Assembly (NCBI GenBank): GCA_944321965.1
Contig: CALUNH010000001.1
Span: forward strand, 28,572-92,571
Source of the DNA: an uncultured Alistipes sp.
GTDB taxonomy: Bacteria > Bacteroidota > Bacteroidia > Bacteroidales > Rikenellaceae
Length of the DNA: 64,000 nucleotides
Reading direction: 5' to 3'
The notes under the pieces are model-generated. The model searched no databases. It was not told the DNA's origin and worked only from the letters and a program-made list of their open reading frames with translations. This document shows, one piece after another, positions 53,493-62,117 of this stretch. Each line of letters starts with the position of its first letter. Position 1 is the stretch's first letter. The translations under genes were made by a program, and so were the position numbers.

Positions 53493-54950
53493 CTACTTTT
53501 CGGGGATGTGCCGCAGCGTGTCCGTCAGGAAGTCGTAGAACTTCCCGACCGAGGCGATCTCCACCTTCTCGTCCGGCGAGTGCGGGTAGCAGATCGTCGG
53601 GCCGAACGAAATCATGTCCAGCCCCGGGTAGTTGCTGCCGATGATGCCGCACTCCAGTCCGGCGTGGATCGCCGTGACGGCCGGTTTCCGGCCGAAGAGG
53701 CGTTCGTAGGAGGCTGTCATGGCCTTCAGGATCGGGGAGGCCATGTTCGGGTTCCAGCCGTCGTAGGCGCCCGTCAGTTCGGTCCGGGCGCCCGCCAGCG
53801 CGAAGAGCGCCGCAATCGCCTCGCCCAGGGCCCATTTCTCGCTTCCCACCGAACTCCGCAGCAGGCACTGCAGTTTCACCGTGCGGCCGTCCGAGACCAC
53901 ACGCGCCAGGTTCGTCGAGGTCTGGACCAGCCCCGGCATGGCCATCGACATCTTCTGCACGCCGTCGGGGCAGGCCACGACGGCACGGGTCAGTGCTGCG
54001 GCGGCCTCGCGCGGAAGCATCTCCGCGGGGCGGTCGCACGCCTCGGCGAACAGCTCGATCGAGTCCTCGATCCCGGCATACTCCGCCACGATGACCTCCT
54101 TGTAGGCTGCCAGCGCCTCGGTGAAGGCGCCCAGCTCCCCGGTCGGGACCAGCACCGTGGCTTCGGCCTCCCGCGGAATGGCGTTGCGCAGCCCGCCGCC
54201 GTCGACCGACGCCAGCAGCACCTCGCACGGCGCGGCATTCAGGAAGCGGAACAGCACCTTGTTGGCATTGGCCCGCTGGCAGACGATCTGGATGCCCGAA
54301 TGGCCGCCCTTGAGCCCCTTGACCGTCACCTTCACGGCCGTATAGCCCTCCGCCGGGGTCGGCACCCCGGCATAGTCGAAGAGGATGTTGGCGTCGAGAC
54401 CTCCGGCGCACCCGACGTAGAGCTCGCCTTCGGTCTCGGAGTCGAGGTTCAGCAGGATGTCGCCCTGCAGCAGGCCGCCCTGCAGCCCGAAGGCGCCGTC
54501 CATGCCGGTCTCCTCCGTGGCCGTGAAGAGCGCCTCCAGCGGTCCGTGCTGCAGCGTGTCGTCCTCCAGCACCGCCAGGATCGATGCCGCGCCGATGCCG
54601 TTGTCGGCCCCCAGCGTCGTGCCGTCGGCCGTCACCCATTCGCCGTCGATGTAGGCGTCGATCGGGTCCTTCTCGAAGTCGAACTCCTTGTCGTTGTTCT
54701 TCTGCGGAACCATGTCCAGGTGCGCCTGGAGGATCACCCCCTTGCGGTTCTCCATCCCCGGCGTCGCGGGCTTGCGCACGTAGATGTTGTGCGCCGCGTC
54801 CTCATGCGCCTCAAGGCCCAGCCCCCGGGCCGTCTCCAGCACGTAGCGGCGAATCTGCTCCTCGTGCGACGAGGGGCGCGGTATGCGGACGATCTCCGCA
54901 AAGTGTTTCCATACAAGCGTCGGCTTCAGGGCCGTCAGATTGCGATCCAT
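53493..54950 (-). CDS. pepD: Aminoacyl-histidine dipeptidase (M20 family)
   Basis: PepD hydrolyses Xaa-His and other dipeptides in the cytoplasm with two zinc ions. The 485-residue protein has the M20C set: LQAHLDMVPQ (first metal ligand and catalytic Asp), TLGADNGIGAA, TATEETGMDGAFGL (catalytic Glu pair) and LNLDSETEGELYVGCAGG. A lid domain follows (about 190-385) and then IHAGLECG with the last ligand. Length and order are normal. It lies six bases after phoH in the same operon. Confidence 0.95.
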   Translation of the reverse strand: MDRNLTALKPTLVWKHFAEIVRIPRPSSHEEQIRRYVLETARGLGLEAHEDAAHNIYVRKPATPGMENRKGVILQAHLDMVPQKNNDKEFDFEKDPIDAYIDGEWVTADGTTLGADNGIGAASILAVLEDDTLQHGPLEALFTATEETGMDGAFGLQGGLLQGDILLNLDSETEGELYVGCAGGLDANILFDYAGVPTPAEGYTAVKVTVKGLKGGHSGIQIVCQRANANKVLFRFLNAAPCEVLLASVDGGGLRNAIPREAEATVLVPTGELGAFTEALAAYKEVIVAEYAGIEDSIELFAEACDRPAEMLPREAAAALTRAVVACPDGVQKMSMAMPGLVQTSTNLARVVSDGRTVKLQCLLRSSVGSEKWALGEAIAALFALAGARTELTGAYDGWNPNMASPILKAMTASYERLFGRKPAVTAIHAGLECGIIGSNYPGLDMISFGPTICYPHSPDEKVEIASVGKFYDFLTDTLRHIPEK

Positions 54951-54956
54951 AACTCT

Positions 54957-55952
54957 CTATCCGTTTTTTGAATTTGACGTTTCATGATCTTCCGAGGACT
55001 CCCCGCCTGCCCGGCGGTCGAAGGCCTCGACAATATATTTCACCAGCGGATGCCGCACGATGTCGCGTTTGTCGAACTCCACGATCCCGATCCCCTCGAC
55101 CCCGCGCAGGATCTCCATCGTCCGAACCAGTCCGCTGTCCGACTTCTTCGGGAGATCCACCTGCGTCACGTCGCCCGTGACGATGAAGCGCGCGTTGCGC
55201 CCCATGCGCGTGAGGAACATCTTGATCTGCGAAAGCGTCGTATTCTGCGCCTCGTCCAGGATCACGAAGGCGTTGTCCAGCGTCCGGCCCCGCATGTAGG
55301 CCAGCGGTGCGATCTGCACCGTGCCCTCCTCCAGGTACTTCTGCAGCTTCAGGGGCGGGATCATGTCGTTCAGCGCATCGTACAGCGGCTGCAGGTAGGG
55401 GTCGAGTTTCTCCTTCATGTCCCCCGGCAGGAAGCCCAGCTTCTCGCCCGCCTCCACGGCCGGGCGCGTGAGGATGATCCGCCGCACCTGCCGCTCCTTC
55501 AGCGCCCGAACCGCCAGCGCAATGGCCGTATAGGTCTTGCCCGAACCCGCAGGCCCCACGGCGAACAACAGGTCGTCCCTGTCATACAACTTGACGAGCC
55601 GCTGCTGGTTCACCGTCCGGGCCCGCACGATGTTGCCGTTGTTGCCGTAGACGATCACGTCCTGATCGACGGGGCCCTCCTCCTGCAATGCCGCACCCGA
55701 AAAACACTGGTCGATGACCTGCGACGAGATGTGCCCGTACTTGAGGTAGTAGGCCACCAGCGAGTCGATCCGTTTGGCAAAGCGCAGCGTCTCCGCCTCC
55801 GGGCCCAGCACCTTCAGCGACGAACCCCGCGCCACGATCTTCAAGGTCGGATGCAGCGACTTGATCTGCTCCAGATAGGCATTCTGCGGCCCGTAAAGCT
55901 CCCGGGGATCGGCTCCCTCGATGAGAATCTCCCGACTGACTGTCTCCGTCAT
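54957..55952 (-). CDS. phoH: PhoH-family ATPase
   Basis: PhoH proteins are cytoplasmic P-loop ATPases thought to act in RNA metabolism. The 331-residue protein has an N-terminal KH-like segment, Walker A GPAGSGKT (133-140), Walker B FVILDEAQN, and the family segments ILTRPAVEAGEKLGFLPGD, MRGRTL and VTGDVTQVDLP. The C-terminal tail (after about 312) is Glu/Ser-rich and not conserved in the family. It sits between the barrel protein and pepD with gaps of six or seven bases. Confidence 0.96.
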   Translation of the reverse strand: MTETVSREILIEGADPRELYGPQNAYLEQIKSLHPTLKIVARGSSLKVLGPEAETLRFAKRIDSLVAYYLKYGHISSQVIDQCFSGAALQEEGPVDQDVIVYGNNGNIVRARTVNQQRLVKLYDRDDLLFAVGPAGSGKTYTAIALAVRALKERQVRRIILTRPAVEAGEKLGFLPGDMKEKLDPYLQPLYDALNDMIPPLKLQKYLEEGTVQIAPLAYMRGRTLDNAFVILDEAQNTTLSQIKMFLTRMGRNARFIVTGDVTQVDLPKKSDSGLVRTMEILRGVEGIGIVEFDKRDIVRHPLVKYIVEAFDRRAGGESSEDHETSNSKNG

Positions 55953-55959
55953 AGGCCCC

Positions 55960-56553
55960 TCAGAAGATATAGCCGACGCTCAGCGCCACATTATAGGTCC
56001 GGAGTTTGTCGAGCTCCCGGCCGTCGGGCAGCACCACGTCGTGCTTGCTCCGGAACTGGCCGTTGTAGCGCACGTCGATCAGCAGGTGGCGCAGCAGCAC
56101 GACCCCCGCCCCGACCGTATAGGAGAGCGACGGACGGATCCGCCCGAAATCAAGCAGATCCCCGCCCGTCTTCAACTTGCAGTCGTTCATCACCGTGAAG
56201 ACCGGTCCCGCATAGATCCGCAGCGGACTCAGCAGCCTAAACGATGCCAGAACCGGCACGTCGATCGAATTCGACTTGAGGTTCAGTTCCCCGGCCCCGT
56301 CCGGACGGATGCGAAGCCCCTGGCGCACGTAGAGGATCTGCGGCTCCACGGCTATGATCCCGAGCTTCACCGCCGTTACGATGCCGGCCTGCCAGCCCAG
56401 CTTGTTGCGGATATCCGTGGCATCCATGTTCGTCGTGTAGTCGGGAACGTTGATTCCCCCGATGACGCCCCACTCCACCATCGTGCGGGGACGTTGCGCC
56501 GAGGCTCCCCAGGCGGCGCACACCAGCAAAAGTGTCAGTACGAATTTGCGCAT
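55960..56553 (-). CDS. PorT/OmpW-like small outer membrane barrel protein
   Basis: The 197-residue protein has a signal peptide cleaved after ASA-Q (about residue 19). The remainder is an eight-strand barrel pattern (WGVIGGINVPDY, LGWQAGIVTAVKL, SIDVPVLASFRLL, YTVGAGVVLLRH, VALSVGYIF), ending in Phe as outer membrane barrels do. It matches the outer-membrane-beta-barrel family widespread in Bacteroidetes. The function is unknown. It is encoded seven bases before phoH in the operon. Confidence 0.85.
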   Translation of the reverse strand: MRKFVLTLLLVCAAWGASAQRPRTMVEWGVIGGINVPDYTTNMDATDIRNKLGWQAGIVTAVKLGIIAVEPQILYVRQGLRIRPDGAGELNLKSNSIDVPVLASFRLLSPLRIYAGPVFTVMNDCKLKTGGDLLDFGRIRPSLSYTVGAGVVLLRHLLIDVRYNGQFRSKHDVVLPDGRELDKLRTYNVALSVGYIF

Positions 56554-56572
56554 ATACGTCTCTTTGTATTAT

Positions 56573-57721
56573 TCATTTTCGTTGCAGCCGGAGTGCCGCC
56601 CACAGCATGTAGCCCAGGCACACCGCCACAAAAAGCATTCCCAGGTGCGGATTCCCCGTGGCGCGGATCACCGCCCCGCAGACCGGGCCCGAAACAGCCC
56701 CGGCCGAGATGGCCAGAATCATCAGCCCCGCCACCTCGTTGGCCTGCTCCGGAACGGCCTTCGTAGCCACGGCATAGAACGTGGCAAACACACACGCCAT
56801 GCCGAAACCCAGCAGCCCGACCGCCGTATAGATCGCCGCCTCGTTCCGCACGAAGACCAGCGTCAGGGCCAGCAATAACGCCCCGGCCATGTTCCAGGCC
56901 AGGTATTTCACGTCGGAATAACGCGCCAGCACCCACGCCCCGACAAGCGTCCCGACAATCCGGCAGGCGTAGAAGCCCGTCGTGGTGAGAATCGACGACG
57001 GCGCATCGATCAGCCGCACCGAAAGAAAGCCGATTCCCACGTCCCCGGCGATGAAGCACGCCACACCCACGGCCGAGATCAGAACCCGGGAATTCTTCAG
57101 CAGGCGGAAGCACTCCCCGAATCCTGCCGTATGTGCGCGGCGCGGCGGTTCGGGAATGGCGGTCATCTGCAGCCACACGCCACCCAGAACGGTCAGGCCC
57201 GCATAGATCGGAAGCAGCAGACGCCAAGATCCCGTCCAGGCCACCAGCCCCGTCACGAGCGGCGCCAGCAGCAGCAGCGACGTGTTGCGGAAGATCTGGC
57301 CTACGGTCAGGTAGCTCGTCATCCGCTCCCCGGGGACGATGGTTGCCAGCAGGGGGTTCACCGCCACCTGTACGAACGTATTGCCGATGCCCAGCAGCCC
57401 GAACCCGACGAAATACCACACCAGGGGGCATCCTGCGCCGGCCGCATAGGGTACCAGCATTCCCGCGATGGTGAAACCGTAGCCCGCGAGTGCCGTCCGT
57501 TTGCGGTCCCAGCGGTTCATCAGCGCCGCAACCGGCGTGGAAAGAACCAGAAACCACAGAAAAACCATCGTCGGAAGAAAACTCACGACGCCCTGTTGTT
57601 CAGCGGGAAACTCCGACCCGATCCGTCCCGTAATCGGGGCTACCAGATCGCAGAATCCCATGATGAAAAAACCCGCCAGTACGGGTCCAAGCAATTTTCC
57701 CTCTCTCTCTGTCCGATTCAT
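56573..57721 (-). CDS. MFS transporter, possibly sugar-type
   Basis: The 382-residue protein has 12 predicted membrane helices and the MFS loop motif NRWDRKRTALAGY between helices 2 and 3. Segments such as GFGLLGIGNTFVQVAVNPLLATIVPGE resemble FucP/GluP-like sugar symporters, quoted here in part as GIGNTFVQVAVNPLLA. The substrate cannot be told. It is the first gene of the operon with the barrel protein, phoH, pepD and the lipid kinase, and is preceded by a TAACTTTG box at 57750-57757. Its proximity to the uronate operon is suggestive but they are separate units. Confidence 0.85.
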   Translation of the reverse strand: MNRTEREGKLLGPVLAGFFIMGFCDLVAPITGRIGSEFPAEQQGVVSFLPTMVFLWFLVLSTPVAALMNRWDRKRTALAGYGFTIAGMLVPYAAGAGCPLVWYFVGFGLLGIGNTFVQVAVNPLLATIVPGERMTSYLTVGQIFRNTSLLLLAPLVTGLVAWTGSWRLLLPIYAGLTVLGGVWLQMTAIPEPPRRAHTAGFGECFRLLKNSRVLISAVGVACFIAGDVGIGFLSVRLIDAPSSILTTTGFYACRIVGTLVGAWVLARYSDVKYLAWNMAGALLLALTLVFVRNEAAIYTAVGLLGFGMACVFATFYAVATKAVPEQANEVAGLMILAISAGAVSGPVCGAVIRATGNPHLGMLFVAVCLGYMLWAALRLQRK

Positions 57722-57749
57722 CCGTTGTCGTTTACGTATTCCGATTCTT

Positions 57750-57757
57750 CAAAGTTA
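57750..57757 (-). promoter_or_regulatory. -7 promoter box of the MFS operon
   Basis: The minus strand reads TAACTTTG, 28 bases before the MFS ATG. Confidence 0.55.
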
Positions 57758-57953
57758 CGTTTTTTTCCGCAAAAAAACGCAGCCTCGGAGAAGATTATTT
57801 CGCACGACACTCCTCCCGCAGCGAAAATTCCGGCACCCGGCTCCCGCACAACTACCACCCGGAACTCGCTCACCCTATGTCCGAAAGCCCTCGGAAAAAG
57901 AGGCCCGACCCCGGATCAGGCCCCGCCAAATGCGAGAAAACAGCCGCCACCGC

Positions 57954-57984
57954 TTGTTTTTAAACGCGATTTTCACTATATTTG
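57954..57984 (+). promoter_or_regulatory. Promoter of the antiporter gene
   Basis: TTG, a 20-base spacer and TATATTTG lie about 96 bases before the ATG. Confidence 0.7.
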
Positions 57985-58080
57985 TAGAGATAGGATCGGT
58001 CCGACCAACTCCGGATTCCACCGGATGCGGCCCCCGACCCTCTCACAATTTCAAGCCTGTTTAAAACCGCGCCCGGATCC

Positions 58081-60198
58081 ATGCTCCTGTCGTTCTCGCA
58101 TATCTCCCTGACTCTGCCGCTCGAAGACCCGATTCTCAAGTTCCTCCTGATTCTGGTCATCATCCTCGCGGCTCCCCTGCTGCTGAACAAACTCAAGATC
58201 CCCTACCTCCTGGGGCTCATCATCGCCGGTGCGGTGATCGGACCCCACGGACTGAACCTCGTACTCCGAGACAGCAGCATCATCCTGTCCGGAACGGCCG
58301 GACTCCTATACATCATGTTCCTGTCGGGACTCGACATGGACATGTCCGACTTCCGGCACAACGCCTGGAGAAGCCTCGTTTTCGGGCTCTATACCTTCTG
58401 CGTCCCCCTCGCCCTCGGGGTCCTCGCCGGATACTACGTCCTCGGATTCTCGATCTACTCCTCGATCCTCCTGGCCGGGCTCTTCGCATCCCAGACCCTC
58501 ATCGCATACCCCATCGTCAGCAAACTCGGAATCGCACGTGACAAGGCCGTCACAATCGCCGTCGGCGGTACGGTCATCACCGATACTCTCGCCCTGCTCC
58601 TGCTCACGGTCATCGTCGGAATGGCAACCGGAAACGTCGACGACATGTTCTGGTGGCGCCTCGCAGGCTCCGTCGCCCTCTGCATCGTCATCATCATCTT
58701 CCTATTCCCAATCCTGGCGCACTGGTTCTTCAAACAGGTCAGCGACAACATCTCGCAGTACATCTTCGTCCTGACCATGGTATTCCTCGGATCGTTCCTC
58801 GCACAGCTCGCAGGCCTCGAACCCATCATCGGGGCATTCCTCACCGGCATAGCCCTCAACCCGCTCATCCCCAGAACCTCACCCCTGATGAACCGCATCG
58901 AGTTCGTCGGAAACGCCATATTCATCCCCTTCTTCCTGATCGGCGTCGGAATGCTCATCGACTACCGCGCCTTCTTCCGCGACTGGGAAAGCCTCGAAGT
59001 CGCAGCCGTCATGATCGTCCTGATCACCGCCGCGAAGTACATCGCCGCATGGCTCACCCAGAAGTCGTTCCGCCTGTCCCCCGACCAGCGGACCGTCATC
59101 TTCGGACTCAGCTCGGCTCACGTCGCCGCAACACTCGCCGCCGTGATGGTCGGCTACAACGTCATCCTCGGGTACACCCCCGAAGGAGAGCCCATCCGGC
59201 TGCTCAACGAAAGCGTCCTCAACGGAACGATCCTGATGATCCTGGCAACATGCACCGTCTCGACCTTCGCCACGCAGCGCGGGGCCCACAACATCGCCGT
59301 GAAACAGAACCGAACCCCCGAGGCGAAAACACCCAGACAGGAGGACCATATCCTCATCCCCGTGGCTCACGAGGAGTCGGCGGACGAACTCGTCGGGCTG
59401 AGTGCGATGCTCAAACGGGCCGGAGAACCAAACGGACTCTACGCCCTGCACGCCATCGACAACAAGGCCGACGACCCCAATGTCGAAAAACAGGCCCGCA
59501 AGGTCCTCGATGCCGCAGCCAAAGCCGCAGCAGCAGCCGACATATACCTCCAGGAACTGCTCCGCTACGACGTGAACATCACCAACGCCATCGTCAGCGT
59601 CGCCCGGGAACGAAGCATCACCGACATCGTCATGGGAATGCACCTCACGGCTCCGGTCGTCCCGGCACTCCCCGGCATTCCCGGAATCCCAGGCCCCCCC
59701 AGCCCCGCAATCGGGAAAATGGCCGTGGACATCCTCACCCAGAGCAACGTCACGACATTCCTCTACCGCCCCGTGCAACCAGTCAACACGATCAAGCGCC
59801 ACCTGATCGTCGTGCCCGAAAAGGCCGAACAGGAGGCCGGGTTCCAACTGTGGCTCAGGAGAATCCGGCTCCTCGCCGGAAATTCCGGAGCAAAAATCGC
59901 GCTCCTGGCTCCCGAATCCACCCTCGAATACCTCCGACCGAAGGGGCGGAAACGGCCCGCAAACATCGACTTCGTGCCCTTCAGCCAGTGGGACGACATC
60001 CCATCGCTCGAACACGACCTGCGCGACGACGACTGTCTCTGGTTTGTCATGAGCCGCCGTGACCGCGTCTCCTACCACCCCTCCATGAGCCGGATCCCGT
60101 CCCTGCTGGAGCATCTCTTCGCCGGGTACAGTGCCATCCTGCTCTATCCCGTACAGGCCGGCGACACCGAAAGCCGTTACATCCGAGCCGGCATATAA
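58081..60198 (+). CDS. CPA2-type cation:proton antiporter with cytoplasmic USP-like domain
   Basis: The 705-residue protein has an N-terminal membrane part (about 20-410, 12-13 helices) of the KefB/NapA type, exchanging Na+ or K+ for H+. It shows LIIAGAVIGPHGL, MFLSGLDMD, the ion-site-like TVITDTLALLLLTV and a late HVAATLAAVMVG. A soluble part (about 415-705) resembles one or two universal-stress-protein domains. Within that part residues 525-542 are a collagen-like Pro/Gly stretch (VPALPGIPGIPGPPSP) with a seven-C run in the DNA. The gene stands alone. Substrate ion and regulation are unknown; a nucleotide may bind the USP domain. Confidence 0.9.
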   Translation: MLLSFSHISLTLPLEDPILKFLLILVIILAAPLLLNKLKIPYLLGLIIAGAVIGPHGLNLVLRDSSIILSGTAGLLYIMFLSGLDMDMSDFRHNAWRSLVFGLYTFCVPLALGVLAGYYVLGFSIYSSILLAGLFASQTLIAYPIVSKLGIARDKAVTIAVGGTVITDTLALLLLTVIVGMATGNVDDMFWWRLAGSVALCIVIIIFLFPILAHWFFKQVSDNISQYIFVLTMVFLGSFLAQLAGLEPIIGAFLTGIALNPLIPRTSPLMNRIEFVGNAIFIPFFLIGVGMLIDYRAFFRDWESLEVAAVMIVLITAAKYIAAWLTQKSFRLSPDQRTVIFGLSSAHVAATLAAVMVGYNVILGYTPEGEPIRLLNESVLNGTILMILATCTVSTFATQRGAHNIAVKQNRTPEAKTPRQEDHILIPVAHEESADELVGLSAMLKRAGEPNGLYALHAIDNKADDPNVEKQARKVLDAAAKAAAAADIYLQELLRYDVNITNAIVSVARERSITDIVMGMHLTAPVVPALPGIPGIPGPPSPAIGKMAVDILTQSNVTTFLYRPVQPVNTIKRHLIVVPEKAEQEAGFQLWLRRIRLLAGNSGAKIALLAPESTLEYLRPKGRKRPANIDFVPFSQWDDIPSLEHDLRDDDCLWFVMSRRDRVSYHPSMSRIPSLLEHLFAGYSAILLYPVQAGDTESRYIRAGI

Positions 60199-60206
60199 GC
60201 CTCACC

Positions 60207-60215
60207 GGGGGGGGG
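60207..60215. repeat. Nine-base G tract after the antiporter gene
   Basis: Nine G begin eight bases after the antiporter stop codon, in non-coding DNA. Confidence 0.8.
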
Positions 60216-60252
60216 TGAGAACAGGAGCAGGGGCCGGCAGGAAGGAACGTTC

Positions 60253-60310
60253 CGGGCTCCGGGCTCCGGGGTCCAGGGTCCAGGGTCCAGGGTCCGGGGG
60301 CCGGGGTCCG
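60253..60310. repeat. GC-rich tandem heptamer array
   Basis: About eight copies of a 7-base unit (GGGTCCA, degenerating to GGGCTCC and GGGTCCG) stand in tandem between the antiporter and der genes. Confidence 0.8.
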
Positions 60311-60408
60311 GGCGGCGCCAAGTTGAGGAAAACAGCGGGATTCGGGCGCGGGAGGCGCTGATACAGGCCAATTTTCACGAAAAATTTTTTACCCTCACGG
60401 ATTTGCGC

Positions 60409-60416
60409 TATCTTTG
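60409..60416 (+). promoter_or_regulatory. -7 promoter box of der
   Basis: TATCTTTG lies 32 bases before the der ATG, with TTTT at the -33 position. Confidence 0.6.
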
Positions 60417-60448
60417 CACTCCAAAAGCAACAAAGAACGGACAAAATC

Positions 60449-61753
60449 ATGAGCCTCGTAGCAATCGTCGGACGCCCCAACGTCGGAAAAAGCACCCTCT
60501 TCAACCGCCTCGTCGGTGAACGAAAGGCCATCGTCGATGCGACGGCCGGTACGACCCGAGACCGCCATTACGGAAAAACCGACTGGAACGGTCGCGAATT
60601 CTCCGTAATCGACACCGGAGGATACACCGTCAACTCGGAGGATATTTTCGAAGACGAGATCCGACGTCAGGTCCTCCTGGCCATCGATGAGGCCGACGTG
60701 ATCCTCTTTCTCGTCGAGGTCCGCACCGGAATCACCGATCTCGACATGCTCATGGCAGACATCCTCCGCCGAACCTCCAAAAAGGTGATCCTCGTCTGCA
60801 ACAAGGTCGATACCAATGACCTGATATTCAGTTCCCACGAGTTCTATGCCCTCGGGCTCGGAGACCCCTACTGCATCAGTTCGATGTCCGGAAGCGGAAC
60901 CGGGGATCTCATGGATGCCATCCTCGCGGCTCTCCCCGCAGACACCGCCTCCGAAGAGGACGAAAACCTGCCCCATATCACCATCGTGGGACGCCCCAAT
61001 GTCGGAAAATCATCCCTCACGAACGCCCTGCTCGGGCAGGAACGCAACATCGTAACCTCCATTGCCGGAACAACCCGCGATTCCATCCACACCCGATACA
61101 ACAAATTCGGCATGGATTTCTACCTCGTGGACACCGCCGGTATGCGCAAAAAGGGCAAAACCATGGAGGACCTCGAATTCTACTCCGTAATGCGGTCGAT
61201 CCGAGCCATCGAGAACTCCGACGTCTGCATCCTGATGCTCGACGCTCAACAGGGGCTCGAAGCCCAGGACCTGAATATCCACAACCTCATTGTCCGCAAC
61301 CGAAAGGGATGTGTGATCGTCGTCAACAAGTGGGACCTCATCGAAAAGGACAACAACACGATGAAGGAGTGGACCGAATTCCTCAAGAAAAAACTCGCGC
61401 CGTTCAACGACATTCCGATCATCTTCACCTCGGTACTCAACAAGCAGCGCATTCTCGATGTCCTGCAAACCGCCATCCGGGTTTACCAGTCGCGCAAGCG
61501 TCGCATCGCCACCTCCGAGCTGAACGACTTCATGCTGCCGCTGATCGAGAACTACCCGCCCCCCGCAACCAAGGGCAAGTACATCAAAATCAAGTACGTC
61601 ACGCAGTTGCCGACGCCCACGCCGCAGTTTGCCTTCTTCGTCAATCTGCCCCAGTACATCAAGGAGCCCTATCGGCGCTTCCTCGAAAACAACATCCGCG
61701 ACCACTGGGATTTTTCGGGAGTACCGATGCAAATTTATTTCAGGCAGAAATAA
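60449..61753 (+). CDS. der: Ribosome biogenesis GTPase Der (EngA)
   Basis: Der is a double-GTPase needed for 50S subunit assembly. The 434-residue protein has two consecutive GTPase domains, [12 protein letters not shown] (residues 7-18) with DTGGYT and NKVD, and [12 protein letters not shown] (about 181-192) with DTAGMR and NKWD. A C-terminal KH-like domain ends in the conserved [13 protein letters not shown]. Motifs and length are standard and the frame is intact. It is monocistronic. Confidence 0.98.
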   Translation: MSLVAIVGRPNVGKSTLFNRLVGERKAIVDATAGTTRDRHYGKTDWNGREFSVIDTGGYTVNSEDIFEDEIRRQVLLAIDEADVILFLVEVRTGITDLDMLMADILRRTSKKVILVCNKVDTNDLIFSSHEFYALGLGDPYCISSMSGSGTGDLMDAILAALPADTASEEDENLPHITIVGRPNVGKSSLTNALLGQERNIVTSIAGTTRDSIHTRYNKFGMDFYLVDTAGMRKKGKTMEDLEFYSVMRSIRAIENSDVCILMLDAQQGLEAQDLNIHNLIVRNRKGCVIVVNKWDLIEKDNNTMKEWTEFLKKKLAPFNDIPIIFTSVLNKQRILDVLQTAIRVYQSRKRRIATSELNDFMLPLIENYPPPATKGKYIKIKYVTQLPTPTPQFAFFVNLPQYIKEPYRRFLENNIRDHWDFSGVPMQIYFRQK

Positions 61754-61948
61754 GAACGGTGTACAGCCCGGAAGGGTGCAAACCCCGAAAAATCCCGGCC
61801 AGACAATCCCCCTAAATCCCCCTTTGAGAAGGGAGGGACCGCCGAGCAAAGTTCGGCAAACAAAAGCCCGAAGAGCGTTGGAATGCTGGCAACCGCCGTC
61901 GCTCGCGGCCTATGGCCGCGTATGCAAATCTGACCCACCCCCACCAAA

Positions 61949-61972
61949 CCCCCGCCTCAGGCGGGGGCTTTA
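61949..61972 (+). terminator. Hairpin, possible der terminator
   Basis: A perfect 8-bp GC stem (CCCCCGCC with GGCGGGGG) with a 3-base loop is followed by CTTTAT. The T run is weak and it is 195 bases after der. Confidence 0.5.
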
Positions 61973-62028
61973 TGTGGAAGGCCATTCCGACTGAGAAAAG
62001 CCGAAGCCTTCAGATCGCCATTATCCCC

Positions 62029-62063
62029 TAATTTTCCATTTTCAATTTTCCATTTTCCATTTC
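62029..62063 (-). repeat. Dispersed A/G-rich repeat, reverse copy
   Basis: This is the near-exact reverse complement of 42769-42804, differing by one substitution and one deleted base. Confidence 0.85.
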
Positions 62064-62100
62064 AAAAAAAGGGCCGCTCCGAAGAAAGAGCAGCCTTTTA
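62064..62100 (-). terminator. Terminator of the helicase-acyltransferase unit
   Basis: On the minus strand an 8-bp stem (GGCTGCTC with GAGCGGCC, one G-U pair) is followed by seven T, 18 bases after the acyltransferase stop. Confidence 0.8.
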
Positions 62101-62117
62101 CATTTCAACGAGTCCGA

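Larger units (their letters stand above)
57722..58080. other. Divergent promoter region between MFS and antiporter genes
   Basis: This 359-base gap holds one promoter for each divergent gene. No open reading frame, hairpin or repeat of note was seen in the rest. Confidence 0.65.
61754..62117. other. Gene-free stretch between der and the acyltransferase
   Basis: This 364-base gap carries a CCCCCTAAATCCCCC type element near 61806-61834, a GC palindrome around GCGGCCTATGGCCGC, a hairpin, the reverse copy of the A/G-rich repeat and the acyltransferase terminator. No gene was recognised. Confidence 0.7.
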
